A stretch of 64,000 nt of DNA from the NCBI GenBank assembly GCA_028280715.1, contig JANQLG010000014.1, positions 1 through 64,000 of the forward strand, given 5' to 3'. The notes beneath the pieces were generated by a model. It was not told where the DNA came from. It ran no database searches and saw only the letters and a list, made by a program, of their open reading frames with translations. Numbering within the stretch: the stretch's first letter is position 1; each line of letters begins with the position of its first letter. Position numbers and translations under genes: made by a program. This document shows positions 44,667 through 54,263 of this stretch, one piece after another. Source of the DNA: Spongiibacteraceae bacterium (GTDB lineage: Bacteria > Pseudomonadota > Gammaproteobacteria > Pseudomonadales > Dasaniaceae).

Positions 44667-45515
44667 TTACGCTTCCATCGTCGCACGGACTTTTTTCATC
44701 GCATTTTTTTCCAGCTGACGTACACGCTCTGCAGAGATACCATATTTATCGGCCAACTCATGCAAAGTCGCTTTATTTTCTGACAGCCAACGAGCTTGCA
44801 GTATATTTCGGCTGCGCTCATCCAACTGCCCCATCGCGTAATGCAAGCTTTGATTGTTAGTCTCTTGCCAATCAGCATGCTCCAACACACGCGAGGGATC
44901 AGCAGACTTGTCTTCTAAGTAATGAGCAGGAGCGACAAAGCCATCCTCTTCATCGTCAACGCCGACATCAAAACCAATATCCGATGCCGTCAGACGACCT
45001 TCCATGCGGCGCACTTCTTTGGCCTCAACACCTAAATCAGCGGCAACAGCATTAACCTCATCATCACTCAACCAGGCCAGACGTTTCTTGGCGCCACGTA
45101 AATTGAAAAACAATTTGCGCTGAGCTTTTGTAGTCGCAACCTTAACAATTCGCCAGTTGCGCAGGATGTACTCATGCATCTCAGCCTTGATCCAGTACAC
45201 AGCAAAAGACACCAAACGCACACCTTTTTCAGGGTTAAAGCGCTTAACGGCTTTCATCAAGCCAACATTACCTTCTTGAATCAAGTCGGCTAGCGGTAAA
45301 CCATAGCCGTTATAGGATTTCGCAATGTGAACGACAAAACGCAAGTGAGCCATTACCAGCTCACGTGCAGCTTCCAGGTCTTCCCCATAATAGAGCTTTT
45401 CCGCCAGCTCATGTTCGCGCTCGGCAGTTAAAATCTGGAAATTATTAACAGTCTGCATATAGGTATTGAGATTGCTCCCAGGTACCAAATTAACAGTCTG
45501 CAATGCAGTATTCAT
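44667..45515 (-). CDS. rpoH: heat-shock sigma factor sigma-32
   Basis: A 282-residue group 3 sigma factor directing transcription of chaperone and protease genes. Region 2 ([39 protein letters not shown]) is followed by the RpoH box QRKLFFNLR, specific to sigma-32 and needed for FtsH degradation control, and region 4 ends [26 protein letters not shown] precedes the ATG. A perfect CIRCE element lies 29 bases upstream, pointing to HrcA repression. It is followed by its own terminator and preceded by ftsX. Confidence 0.97.
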   Translation of the reverse strand: MNTALQTVNLVPGSNLNTYMQTVNNFQILTAEREHELAEKLYYGEDLEAARELVMAHLRFVVHIAKSYNGYGLPLADLIQEGNVGLMKAVKRFNPEKGVRLVSFAVYWIKAEMHEYILRNWRIVKVATTKAQRKLFFNLRGAKKRLAWLSDDEVNAVAADLGVEAKEVRRMEGRLTASDIGFDVGVDDEEDGFVAPAHYLEDKSADPSRVLEHADWQETNNQSLHYAMGQLDERSRNILQARWLSENKATLHELADKYGISAERVRQLEKNAMKKVRATMEA

Positions 45516-45544
45516 AACTCTCTCCGTCTATTTCGGCGGTAATA

Positions 45545-45571
45545 TTAGCACTCATCCTTTTAGAGTGCTAA
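45545..45571 (-). promoter_or_regulatory. CIRCE element (HrcA operator) upstream of rpoH
   Basis: TTAGCACTC, nine spacer bases, then GAGTGCTAA: an exact match to the CIRCE consensus with the canonical 9-base spacing. It lies 29 bases before the rpoH ATG, in the promoter or 5' untranslated region. HrcA binding to CIRCE in front of groESL and dnaK is established in many bacteria; its use on rpoH here is inferred from position. No hrcA gene lies in this window. Confidence 0.93.
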
Positions 45572-45743
45572 TAACGAAAAAGTTCGCCATTAGTTCTTTT
45601 TATGAGGACACAATGCTATTCAATATGGAGACAGTTTGACCCAAATCAAGCACCAAGCCCTTAAAACAAGTCTCTTAATGACTGATTACTATTGTTTAAG
45701 ATTGCCACCGTTCAATTAACTTCCGACCTATTGGGTTCTCTTT

Positions 45744-46742
45744 CTACCTAGGCTCTATTTCACCCAAGTGCCTACTCACTGCCAACCAGGCTCCTATCAG
45801 CCCCAATAAACTCGAACACCCCAACAAGAGCAAAGACTCACTTACGCTTAATCCCTTTAATGTAAAATGGCTTTGGTACAGCCCAGCCAAATCAGCCACC
45901 GGCTCTGACAGCCACAGCAAACTAACCGAGATAATTAGCCACGAAATCACTCCGCCTCCCAAACCATACCAAAACCCGGTATATAGAAAGGGCCGGCGAA
46001 CGAAGGCATCATTGGCTCCCACCAATTTAACGATAACAATTTCATCACGACGACTCTCTATCGCCAACCGAATCGTGTTCCCTATTACCAACAGCACGCC
46101 TAGAGCCAATAAGATCGCCAGCGCCAACGTCAGACGCTGAGCCAGTTCCATCAGGCTGTACAGGCGCTGTACCCACTCCAGATCGATAACGGCCTGGTCG
46201 ATCTGCGGCAATGCACTGAGCTCCCTATATAGTTGTTCTGTAGCTGCCGCTGAAGTGTCACTTTCAATAGGCCTGACAACAATAACGGCCGGCAGAGGAT
46301 TCGTCTCCAACTGATCCAGCACATCACCATATTCCGATAATGTTTGAAACTCCTCCAATGCCTGAGTACTGGAAATAAATTCGACTTCGACAATATCTGA
46401 GCGCAACTGCAATTCCTTCGCCAGTTGTCGGCTGTCCTGTTCTGAAACCACTTTATTCACAAACAATGAAATCTGGGCAGCACCATCCCAACCACGGCTT
46501 ACAGCTTCGACGTTCCCCAGCGTGACAAATAACCCCGCTGGCAAAGCTAGGGCAATACCAATCACCATCCAGGTCATCAGACTGGACATAAACGATGCCA
46601 TCAACCGCCGAAAACTCTCTTTCGCCACTAATCGATGATTAGCCATATAGCTATTCATCAAGTCACCGGCCGACGTCTTGCTCTGGCTGGCACCCTTTTC
46701 GCGGCGAACTTCGACCTTGTTATTGCCGGCAATAGGACTCAC
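45744..46742 (-). CDS. ftsX: cell division ABC transporter permease FtsX
   Basis: A 332-residue inner-membrane protein with four helices (about 55-75, 205-225, 255-280 and 305-325) and a periplasmic loop between the first two that, in relatives, activates cell-wall amidases through EnvC. The GTG at 46742 has GGAG 7 bases upstream, overlapping the end of ftsE; a TTG at 46748 overlapping the ftsE stop is the alternative. It pairs with FtsE. Confidence 0.95.
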   Translation of the reverse strand: MSPIAGNNKVEVRREKGASQSKTSAGDLMNSYMANHRLVAKESFRRLMASFMSSLMTWMVIGIALALPAGLFVTLGNVEAVSRGWDGAAQISLFVNKVVSEQDSRQLAKELQLRSDIVEVEFISSTQALEEFQTLSEYGDVLDQLETNPLPAVIVVRPIESDTSAAATEQLYRELSALPQIDQAVIDLEWVQRLYSLMELAQRLTLALAILLALGVLLVIGNTIRLAIESRRDEIVIVKLVGANDAFVRRPFLYTGFWYGLGGGVISWLIISVSLLWLSEPVADLAGLYQSHFTLKGLSVSESLLLLGCSSLLGLIGAWLAVSRHLGEIEPR

Positions 46743-46744
46743 GA

Positions 46745-47413
46745 TCAAACTCCACCAATACCACTGACCAATTCCCCCTGCCGCAGGGTCATCATGCGGT
46801 AGGGTAAACGGGCGATAAGACTGAGATCGTGACTGGCAATCAGTACCGTCACTCCCACCTGGTTGAACTGCTCAAACAAATGCATGATTTCAGCAGAGAG
46901 TTCGGGATCCAAATTACCGGTGGGCTCATCCGCCAGCAAAATTTTGGGTTTGTTCACCACGGCACGGGCGATGCCTACACGTTGCTGCTCTCCACCTGAC
47001 AGGGTGACCGGCATTTTCTTTTCTTTGCTGAGCAGGCCCACCTTATCGAGGGCTGCACGGACCCTACGACCTACTTCTCGCGGCTGATAACCGGCAATGA
47101 TTAATGGCAAGGCCACGTTATTGAATACGCTACGATCAAACAACAATTGATGATTCTGAAAAACCACACCAATTTTGCGACGCAGGGCTGGAATTTTTCT
47201 GGAAGGTAATCCGCGCAGGTTTTGCCCATCGATAAACACCTGGCCCTGAGTTGGGCGCTCCATCACCATCATCAATTTCATCAAGGTACTTTTACCGGCA
47301 CCGCTGTGGCCGGTTAAAAAAAGCATTTCATCTTTGTCGATCTGAAAGCTGACACCCTTCAAGGCCTCGTGCCCACCAGGGTATCGTTTACTGACTTGAT
47401 CAAACTGAATCAT
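46745..47413 (-). CDS. ftsE: cell division ATP-binding protein FtsE
   Basis: A 222-residue ABC ATPase working with FtsX at the division septum. Walker [15 protein letters not shown], signature [14 protein letters not shown], Walker [13 protein letters not shown] and the switch His in IASHDLSLI are intact. The gene is translationally coupled to ftsX and lies 58 bases after ftsY, in the usual ftsY-ftsE-ftsX-rpoH order. Confidence 0.97.
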   Translation of the reverse strand: MIQFDQVSKRYPGGHEALKGVSFQIDKDEMLFLTGHSGAGKSTLMKLMMVMERPTQGQVFIDGQNLRGLPSRKIPALRRKIGVVFQNHQLLFDRSVFNNVALPLIIAGYQPREVGRRVRAALDKVGLLSKEKKMPVTLSGGEQQRVGIARAVVNKPKILLADEPTGNLDPELSAEIMHLFEQFNQVGVTVLIASHDLSLIARLPYRMMTLRQGELVSGIGGV

Positions 47414-47471
47414 TCGAGGGTATTCTATTAAATAAGTGATTAGTTGTTATTGTTGATTCTATGCTGCACGT

Positions 47472-48536
47472 TTAATTTTCACTGTCAAATAATGCCGCCA
47501 CAAAATCTTCCGCATCAAAGGGTCTCAAATCATCTACCTGCTCACCAACACCGATAAAACGAATGGGCAACTGTAACTGATTACTGATCGCAAAAATAAT
47601 ACCGCCCTTGGCCGTGCCATCGAGCTTGGTCAGTGTGATGCCCGTGACACCGACAACATCCTGGAAGTTTTTAGCTTGAGAGAGTGCATTTTGACCGGTG
47701 CCTGCGTCCAATACCAACATCACCTCGTGCGGTGCGGTATCGTCGAGTTTACCCATAACCCTAACGACTTTCCTAAGTTCTTCCATTAAATTATCTTTAT
47801 TATGTAAACGCCCGGCAGTATCCGCGATCAGCACATCAATGTTGCGAGATTGTGCTGCTTGAACTGCATCAAAAATGACTGAAGCGCTATCGGCTCCAGT
47901 ATGCTGAGCAATGACAGGCACATCATTGCGTTCGCCCCAAACCTGCAGCTGTTCCACCGCAGCGGCCCGAAATGTATCACCTGCCGCCAACATCACAGAT
48001 TTGCCTTCAGCTTGAAAACGCTTACTCAACTTGCCAATGGTGGTTGTTTTTCCCACACCATTTACACCAACCATCAAAATAACATAGGGCTTTTTCTGAT
48101 TATCGATTTGCAGTGGCTCAACACTAGGAGACAACAACCCAGTCAATTCTTGCTGCAATGCTTGATACAAAGCACTTGGGTCGGCCAGTTCCTTACGTGA
48201 CACTTTTTGCGTCAGGTTATCCATGATCTGACGCGTGGCATCAATGCCCACATCAGCCATTAATAATTGCGTTTCCAACTCATCAAATAACTCATCATCG
48301 ATTTCTTTTTTACCCAGAAATAGCTGACCCATGCCTTCGGAAAAGCTGGCGCCAGTTCGTTTTAAACCTTGCTTTAGTCTGGTGAAAAAACCCTGCTCGT
48401 TAGTTGTTACTGGCTCTTCTGCTAACATCACAGCAGATGAATCACTGTCTGCGATCGACGCGTCGTCGTTACTAGTAACGTCCTCAGCAACGTCCTTTTC
48501 TTCTTTATTAGATTTGAAACGATCAAAAAACTTCAT
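47472..48536 (-). CDS. ftsY: signal recognition particle receptor FtsY
   Basis: A 354-residue GTPase that receives SRP-bound ribosomes at the membrane. A short acidic A domain (about 1-60; shorter than E. coli's) precedes the N and G domains. GVNGVGKTTTIGKLSKRF is the P-loop, GDTFRAAAVEQL, DTAGRLHNKDNLMEEL and LTKLDGTAKGG the other G motifs, and FIGVGEQVDDLRPFDA the C-terminal motif. It is divergent from rsmD. Confidence 0.97.
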   Translation of the reverse strand: MKFFDRFKSNKEEKDVAEDVTSNDDASIADSDSSAVMLAEEPVTTNEQGFFTRLKQGLKRTGASFSEGMGQLFLGKKEIDDELFDELETQLLMADVGIDATRQIMDNLTQKVSRKELADPSALYQALQQELTGLLSPSVEPLQIDNQKKPYVILMVGVNGVGKTTTIGKLSKRFQAEGKSVMLAAGDTFRAAAVEQLQVWGERNDVPVIAQHTGADSASVIFDAVQAAQSRNIDVLIADTAGRLHNKDNLMEELRKVVRVMGKLDDTAPHEVMLVLDAGTGQNALSQAKNFQDVVGVTGITLTKLDGTAKGGIIFAISNQLQLPIRFIGVGEQVDDLRPFDAEDFVAALFDSEN

Positions 48537-48647
48537 AACTCTGACGGGGGGTGCTTGAATAAAATTGTAAGGGCTTATAACTGGGGTGTTATCCTACCAC
48601 TGTTAGCGGCGGATACCGAATATCTGCATGAATATGATGGAAACTAA

Positions 48648-49247
48648 GTGAAAAACAAGCGACACAAACCGGCATCCCGACAAGTTCAAAATCAGCTGCG
48701 TATTATCGGTGGCAACTGGCGAGGGCGAAAACTGTCTTTCCCCTCCCTTGAAGGGCTGAGACCAACACCTGATCGTGTCAGAGAAACTCTTTTTAATTGG
48801 CTAGCGGCCGCCACACCCGGTGCCCGGTGCCTGGATTTGTTTGCCGGCAGCGGCGCTCTTGGTTTGGAAGCGCTGTCCCGTGGTGCCACCAGTGCGCAGT
48901 TTATCGATAATGCATCAGCTGTGTGTCAGCAACTTAAGGATAATTTAAAACAGCTGGACTGCGATCATGCGGAAGTTAGTAATCAAACTGCTTTGACTTG
49001 GCTACAAAGCAACCACCCTCAACCTTTCGATATTATTTTTTTGGACCCCCCATTCCATCAAAACCTGTTACAAGATTGTATTAACCAAATTGACCAACAA
49101 AATCTATTAAGTGAAACGGGTTGGGTTTATCTGGAAATGAATAATCAGGAAACATTGCCTGTACTTCCACCCACTTGGCAATTACACCGAGAAAAACAAG
49201 CTGGGCAGATTAGCTACCGACTGTTCACTTGCCACGGGGGCAGATAA
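48648..49247 (+). CDS. rsmD: 16S rRNA m2G966 methyltransferase
   Basis: A 199-residue methyltransferase acting on assembled 30S precursors. RIIGGNWRGRKLSFP and LRPTPDRVRETLFNWL at the N-terminus, SAM motif CLDLFAGSGALGLEAL and catalytic FLDPPFHQ are diagnostic. The start is GTG at 48648. It is divergent from ftsY and followed by coaD, the common rsmD-coaD order. Confidence 0.95.
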   Translation: MKNKRHKPASRQVQNQLRIIGGNWRGRKLSFPSLEGLRPTPDRVRETLFNWLAAATPGARCLDLFAGSGALGLEALSRGATSAQFIDNASAVCQQLKDNLKQLDCDHAEVSNQTALTWLQSNHPQPFDIIFLDPPFHQNLLQDCINQIDQQNLLSETGWVYLEMNNQETLPVLPPTWQLHREKQAGQISYRLFTCHGGR

Positions 49248-49304
49248 ACTGTTTAAAGACAATAAAAAAACTAGGTTACAAACAAGAAAACCCAGGCGGT
49301 ATAA

Positions 49305-49817
<513 letters not shown>

Positions 49818-49837
49818 CATCTTCTTTCTACGCAAAT

Positions 49838-49869
49838 AAAAAGCGCGGTTACTACACCGCGCTTTTTAT
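49838..49869 (+). terminator. bidirectional terminator after coaD
   Basis: AAAAAGCGCGGT and ACCGCGCTTTTT form a perfect stem with A and T runs on both sides and a short loop. It lies 20 bases after coaD and 46 bases beyond the convergent small-protein gene, and could serve both. Confidence 0.94.
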
Positions 49870-49915
49870 TGAGCTGTTTTTAAGCTTTTCTATTAAACAA
49901 TCACTTCGTGGAGGC

Positions 49916-50266
49916 TTAATCTTCCTCGAAGGTCACTACATCCTGTTTGTAGCCTGAACGGGTACAACCAAGACAGCGAATAAATGTAGACTCGGCAGGG
50001 CCCAGCACCAGTGTCTCTCCTGCCTCTATGGCATTACCGCCAGCCAATGAAAAAGGTAAGCTGACGACATAAATGGCTGTTCCCAATACGGTAGCTCCCA
50101 ATAACAAGGGCCGGGCAATAATCAAATCACCCGCCATGGCTACCGCTGATGGATTTTCTTCAACAGCCTGGCTATAGGCCATTTGCGGAGCAAGTAGTAC
50201 CGCCATTAATCCCAGCATTGTCATGGCTTGGGAAAATTTTCCTGCTAACCATTTTTTCACCAACAT
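49916..50266 (-). CDS. small exported/membrane protein with RCLGC motif, unknown function
   Basis: A 116-residue protein with an N-terminal signal-like helix (AMTMLGLMAVLLAPQMAYSQ), a second hydrophobic stretch (LLLGATVLGTAIYVVSLPFS) and a short tail containing STFIRCLGCTRSG with two cysteines. Similar proteins in related gammaproteobacteria are often labelled 'multidrug transporter', but nothing here supports transport. The ATG at 50266 has GGAG 9 bases upstream; an in-frame ATG at 50284 is possible. Likely periplasmic or inner-membrane. Confidence 0.65.
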   Translation of the reverse strand: MLVKKWLAGKFSQAMTMLGLMAVLLAPQMAYSQAVEENPSAVAMAGDLIIARPLLLGATVLGTAIYVVSLPFSLAGGNAIEAGETLVLGPAESTFIRCLGCTRSGYKQDVVTFEED

Positions 50267-50545
50267 TGTCTTAATCTCCATCATTCTTACTCAGTCGCTC
50301 ACTTGCAACTCGTTGACTATACCAACCTATTAACAATCTACTATCTACTTATCCTGCCTAATCAACGTTCCGCTCAGGCTCTATCGTCAACACCAAAAAA
50401 CTATAGGGGATAAGCAGTTACCGGACAAATTTGATGTAATCATAGACCTAAAAGGCCAATTCGTCGCCCAATGCCTGGAAAAATTTAGTTAATCTGTGAA
50501 TTTGGACACTTCAAACTCATCAACTGTCCAGGCCTAATATTCAGC

Positions 50546-51361
50546 TTACCTCTGGCAGGCTCGGCAATACACCGTACTTCGCTGCCCTAAGCGCACTTCG
50601 GTCAACAGCTTGCGGCAGTGCCGGCAAGGTTGTCCTCCCCTTCCATATACCATTAGCTCTTGCTTGAAATAACCTGGCTTGCCATCACCACCGACAAAAT
50701 CCCTGAGGGTTGTGCCGCCTTGCTCAATCGCCTTCGCCAATACTTTTTTAATCTCCTCTGCCAAACATAGGTATCGTTTGCGGGAAATTGATCCTGCAGC
50801 CCTATCTGGCCTGATGCCTGCAGCATATAACGCTTCGTTGGCATAAATATTACCGACACCAACCACTATCTTGTTATCCATAATAAACGTCTTTACCGGG
50901 GACTTTCGGTTGCGTGAGCGCTGGTATAACAATTCTCCGTCAAACTCTGACGATAAGGGCTCAGGACCCAATGATGCCAATAACGCATGTTGCGCTTCAC
51001 CTTTGCCCTGCCACAGCAGGCAACCAAATCGTCTGGGGTCGGTAAAACGCAGGGCCCTTCCATCTTCTAAAATCCAATCCACATGGTCATGTGCCATCGG
51101 CGGTTCAGTGGCTTTAATAATGCGAAGACTTCCCGACATTCCCAAGTGAATAATGGCTGTGCCCTTTGTAAAACCAAGCAACAAGTATTTAGCCCTGCGC
51201 TCAACCGAAGCTATGCGCTGCCCCTTGACTATTGCCGGCAACTCTTCGGGTACCAGCCAGCGCAAACTGGGCTGGCGCACCACTAGTTTTTTTACCACCC
51301 GCCCTTCAATATGCGGCTGGATTCCTCTGCGGGTAGTTTCTACTTCCGGTAATTCAGGCAT
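50546..51361 (-). CDS. mutM: formamidopyrimidine-DNA glycosylase
   Basis: A 271-residue base-excision repair enzyme removing 8-oxoguanine. After Met removal the catalytic Pro and Glu start the chain ([13 protein letters not shown]); RRAKYLLL carries the conserved Lys, and the C-terminal zinc finger has four cysteines (CRHC, then CRAC). The helix-two-turn-helix region [17 protein letters not shown] is present. It lies downstream of the L33/L28 terminator on the same strand. Confidence 0.97.
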   Translation of the reverse strand: MPELPEVETTRRGIQPHIEGRVVKKLVVRQPSLRWLVPEELPAIVKGQRIASVERRAKYLLLGFTKGTAIIHLGMSGSLRIIKATEPPMAHDHVDWILEDGRALRFTDPRRFGCLLWQGKGEAQHALLASLGPEPLSSEFDGELLYQRSRNRKSPVKTFIMDNKIVVGVGNIYANEALYAAGIRPDRAAGSISRKRYLCLAEEIKKVLAKAIEQGGTTLRDFVGGDGKPGYFKQELMVYGRGGQPCRHCRKLLTEVRLGQRSTVYCRACQR

Positions 51362-51437
51362 TATTTAAAAGTATTGTTTAAAGGTAAAAGTAAAAGAAAT
51401 TGGGTTGTAATTGATTGTTCAAGATAATCAACGGGCA

Positions 51438-51466
51438 CAAAAAAGCCCGGTTATACCGGGCTTTTC
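51438..51466 (-). terminator. rho-independent terminator after rpmG
   Basis: AAAAGCCCGG and CCGGGCTTTT form a strong stem around TTATA; on the minus strand it is followed by a T run. It lies 15 bases beyond the L33 stop, isolating rpmB-rpmG from mutM. Confidence 0.94.
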
Positions 51467-51480
51467 AATTCAATCAGCAA

Positions 51481-51648
51481 TTACTTAATTTTTGCTTCTT
51501 TGTATTCTACATGCTTACGAACAACGGGATCGTACTTTTTGAATACCATTTTGTCTGGAGTATTACGCTTGTTCTTGTCAGTGGTATAAAAATGACCAGT
51601 ACCCGCTGTAGAAACTAATCTGATTTTATCGCGTGCGCTCTTTGCCAT
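51481..51648 (-). CDS. rpmG: 50S ribosomal protein L33
   Basis: A 55-residue basic ribosomal protein ([20 protein letters not shown]). It lacks the zinc-binding cysteines, so it is the C- form. AAGGAG stands 6 bases before the ATG; the frame is open 11 codons further up but those are not conserved. It follows rpmB by 10 bases. Confidence 0.96.
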   Translation of the reverse strand: MAKSARDKIRLVSTAGTGHFYTTDKNKRNTPDKMVFKKYDPVVRKHVEYKEAKIK

Positions 51649-51658
51649 GTTCGACTCC

Positions 51659-51895
51659 TTATACCTTCTCGCCACGAGCACGGATATCAGTTAACACTGC
51701 ATCAATGCCCTTTTTATCAATGATACGCATACCCTTGGTAGACACACGAAGGGAAACAAAACGCTTTTCACTTTCCACCCAAAAACGGTGACGGTGCAAA
51801 TTGGGCAAAAAGCGGCGCTTTGTGCGGTTTTTCGCGTGGGAAACATTATTTCCCGTTACTGGACGCTTACCAGTAACCTGACATACTCTGGACAT
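51659..51895 (-). CDS. rpmB: 50S ribosomal protein L28
   Basis: A 78-residue ribosomal protein ([35 protein letters not shown]). Only a single N-terminal Cys remains, so it is a zinc-free form. GGAAGG precedes the ATG at 51895; an upstream in-frame ATG is not conserved. Together with rpmG it forms the usual two-gene operon next to radC. Confidence 0.96.
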   Translation of the reverse strand: MSRVCQVTGKRPVTGNNVSHAKNRTKRRFLPNLHRHRFWVESEKRFVSLRVSTKGMRIIDKKGIDAVLTDIRARGEKV

Positions 51896-52132
51896 GACGT
51901 GCCCTTCCAACTAATTAATTTGATAACTCAATCTGAAAACCATTTGCCGGGCTGAGCACTGTCTAAAATCATAGCTATGACAGTTAAAAATATGGGCCGA
52001 TGAGGGCCTGCCCGAACGGAGCGCGACTTTATACCAGAAGGCCACTTTGAAGGCAACCAAATGCTAAAAAAATAAGCAATTTTCCGCTATCTATCGCCAA
52101 CAAATTTGTTCCACCCAGCTCTCTTTGCGCAC

Positions 52133-52807
52133 TCAGATCAATCCATGCTCAGCAAAGGATACCTCCTCTCCATCACCGATAATAATATGATCCAGAACAC
52201 GGATATCGAGCAGGGACAACGCATCAACCAGTTGCCGAGTTAATCGCTTATCGGCCTGACTTGGCTCAGCGACACCACTGGGATGATTATGAGCAAAGAT
52301 CACTGCTGCAGCATTATGCGTTAGACAGCGCCTGACCACTTCGCGGGGGTAGACTGGCGCGGCATCAATTGTGCCAGAGAATAGTACTTCAAACTGAATA
52401 ACCCGATGCTGGCTATCCAGAAACAGGCAACCAAATTGCTCCTGCGGCTGATCCCTCAAACAACAGGCCAGATATTGACGTGTTAGTTGCGCGCTGGTTA
52501 ATACATCCCCTTTCTGCAGCTGTTCATGTAAATGTCTGCGAGACATTTCCACAACCGCCTGAAGCTGGATAAATTTAACCTGGCCAAGCCCTCTTCCGGC
52601 GCAAAACTGCTTCTCTCCCGCATTCAGAAGACTTCGCAAACCACCAAAGTCTTTCAACAATTCACGAGCCAAATCTACGGCCGAAATACCCGGAGCCCCG
52701 GTCCGTAGAAAAATGGCTAGTAACTCTGCATCTGATAATGCAGCCGGGCCTTGCTTTAATAGTTTTTCCCTAGGCCTTTCCGTAATGGGCCAATCCGTTA
52801 TTGCCAT
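52133..52807 (-). CDS. radC: RadC family JAB1/MPN-domain protein
   Basis: A 224-residue protein with an N-terminal helix-hairpin-helix-like region ([38 protein letters not shown]) and a C-terminal JAMM metalloprotease-like domain with the metal motif [16 protein letters not shown]. Its cellular role is unsettled; the old link to DNA repair was not confirmed in E. coli. The ATG at 52807 has GGGAG 9 bases upstream. It is divergent from coaBC. Confidence 0.95.
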   Translation of the reverse strand: MAITDWPITERPREKLLKQGPAALSDAELLAIFLRTGAPGISAVDLARELLKDFGGLRSLLNAGEKQFCAGRGLGQVKFIQLQAVVEMSRRHLHEQLQKGDVLTSAQLTRQYLACCLRDQPQEQFGCLFLDSQHRVIQFEVLFSGTIDAAPVYPREVVRRCLTHNAAAVIFAHNHPSGVAEPSQADKRLTRQLVDALSLLDIRVLDHIIIGDGEEVSFAEHGLI

Positions 52808-52910
52808 ACTTATCATCTCCCTGATTCATAAATCTTCACTCCCTATCCTAGAGAGGAGACTTATCTTACAATCAATGCCCCATTTTGCCGAGGTTTTGGC
52901 CAGCAGGATC

Positions 52911-54113
52911 ATGCAACAATTGAACAACAAACACATTTTATTAGGCGTTACCGGTGGCATTGCCGCCTATAAAGCAGCTGAACTGATTCGACGGCTACAG
53001 GACCACGGTGCTGAGGTACGCGTGGTCATGACTCCGGCTGCGCAGGAGTTTATTACGCCATTAACGCTACAAGCACTATCCGGCAATCCCGTGCATACTA
53101 ATTTACTGGATCCGGCAGCTGAAGCTGCAATGGGCCATATCGAACTGGCTCGCTGGGCCGATCTGGTACTGGTAGCACCAGCCAGCGCCAACTTTATGGC
53201 CCGTTTAGCCAGTGGTCGGGCAGATGATCTGCTTACCACGCTGTGTCTGGCAACAGATGCTCCGATCGCGATTGCACCTGCAATGAATCAGGCCATGTGG
53301 CGCGATACCAACACCCAACAAAATATTGCAGCCCTTAAATCGAAGCCTGTGGCTATCTTTGGGCCTGCCGATGGCTCGCAGGCGTGTGGCGACATTGGCC
53401 CAGGTAGAATGCTGGAGGCGGAGCAGCTGGCAGAGTTGGCAGCCCAACAGTTTGAAAGTCAGGCATTAGATGGTGTAAAGGTGGTTATCACTGCCGGCCC
53501 AACACGCGAGGCTATCGATCCCGTACGGTATATCAGTAATCACAGCTCGGGAAAAATGGGATTCGCCCTGGCAGAAGCAGCTGTCCAAGCCGGTGCTTCT
53601 GTTATATTGATTACCGGCCCAGTTGCCCTAACCACTCCCGAGCGGGTAGAACGCATCGAAGTAGAAAATGCTCTGGAAATGCATGCTGCAGTGATGGATG
53701 CTATTAAGACTTGTCAGATTTTCATCGGCGCGGCGGCTGTTGCTGATTACCGTCCTGTCGAAGCGGCAGCAAAGAAAATCAAAAAATCTTCTGACAATAT
53801 GACCATTGAATTGATACCCAACCCGGATATTATTGCCGATGTCGCAGCATGTGAAGACAAGCCCCTTACTGTGGGCTTTGCAGCCGAAACTGACAACTTG
53901 GCTGAATATGCTCGCGCCAAGCTGGAAAAGAAAAAACTGGACCTGATTATTGCCAATGATGTTTCGAACCCGTCAATTGGTTTCAACAGCGATGAAAATG
54001 CCGTGACGATTTATTGGGCAGCGGGAGAAAAAACCATTCCGCAATCCACTAAGGCAAAGTTGGCCCGGCAATTGATTGAGGAAATCAGCAATCGCTATTC
54101 TGCTGAAAATTAA
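52911..54113 (+). CDS. coaBC: bifunctional phosphopantothenoylcysteine decarboxylase/synthetase
   Basis: A 400-residue fusion for two coenzyme A steps. The CoaC half shows GVTGGIAAYKAAELIRRLQD, the flavin/substrate region LVLVAPASANFMARLASG and AIAPAMNQAMW; the CoaB half starts at VVITAGPTREAIDPVRYISN and SSGKMGFALAEAAV, with AAVADYRPVEAAAKKIKK carrying the conserved Lys. The frame is open to 52713 across the radC start, but the ATG at 52911 gives the family N-terminus. The dut gene that usually follows is missing. Confidence 0.96.
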   Translation: MQQLNNKHILLGVTGGIAAYKAAELIRRLQDHGAEVRVVMTPAAQEFITPLTLQALSGNPVHTNLLDPAAEAAMGHIELARWADLVLVAPASANFMARLASGRADDLLTTLCLATDAPIAIAPAMNQAMWRDTNTQQNIAALKSKPVAIFGPADGSQACGDIGPGRMLEAEQLAELAAQQFESQALDGVKVVITAGPTREAIDPVRYISNHSSGKMGFALAEAAVQAGASVILITGPVALTTPERVERIEVENALEMHAAVMDAIKTCQIFIGAAAVADYRPVEAAAKKIKKSSDNMTIELIPNPDIIADVAACEDKPLTVGFAAETDNLAEYARAKLEKKKLDLIIANDVSNPSIGFNSDENAVTIYWAAGEKTIPQSTKAKLARQLIEEISNRYSAEN

Positions 54114-54263
54114 TACCGAATAACCATTTTCAGAAAGGACTTTCCGAGACCAAAAAATCTTTTCAGAAAACTACAACTATTTTACCGAAAATAAGCGCAG
54201 GATCTGCTAATTTGTACTCATGACTGTGAATTCACACATCTTTCCATAACAACAAAATTAACT

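Noticed and set aside
52713..52910. A 66-residue N-terminal extension of CoaBC
   Set aside because: It is antisense to the radC start, not conserved in the family, and the ATG at 52911 gives the expected N-terminus.
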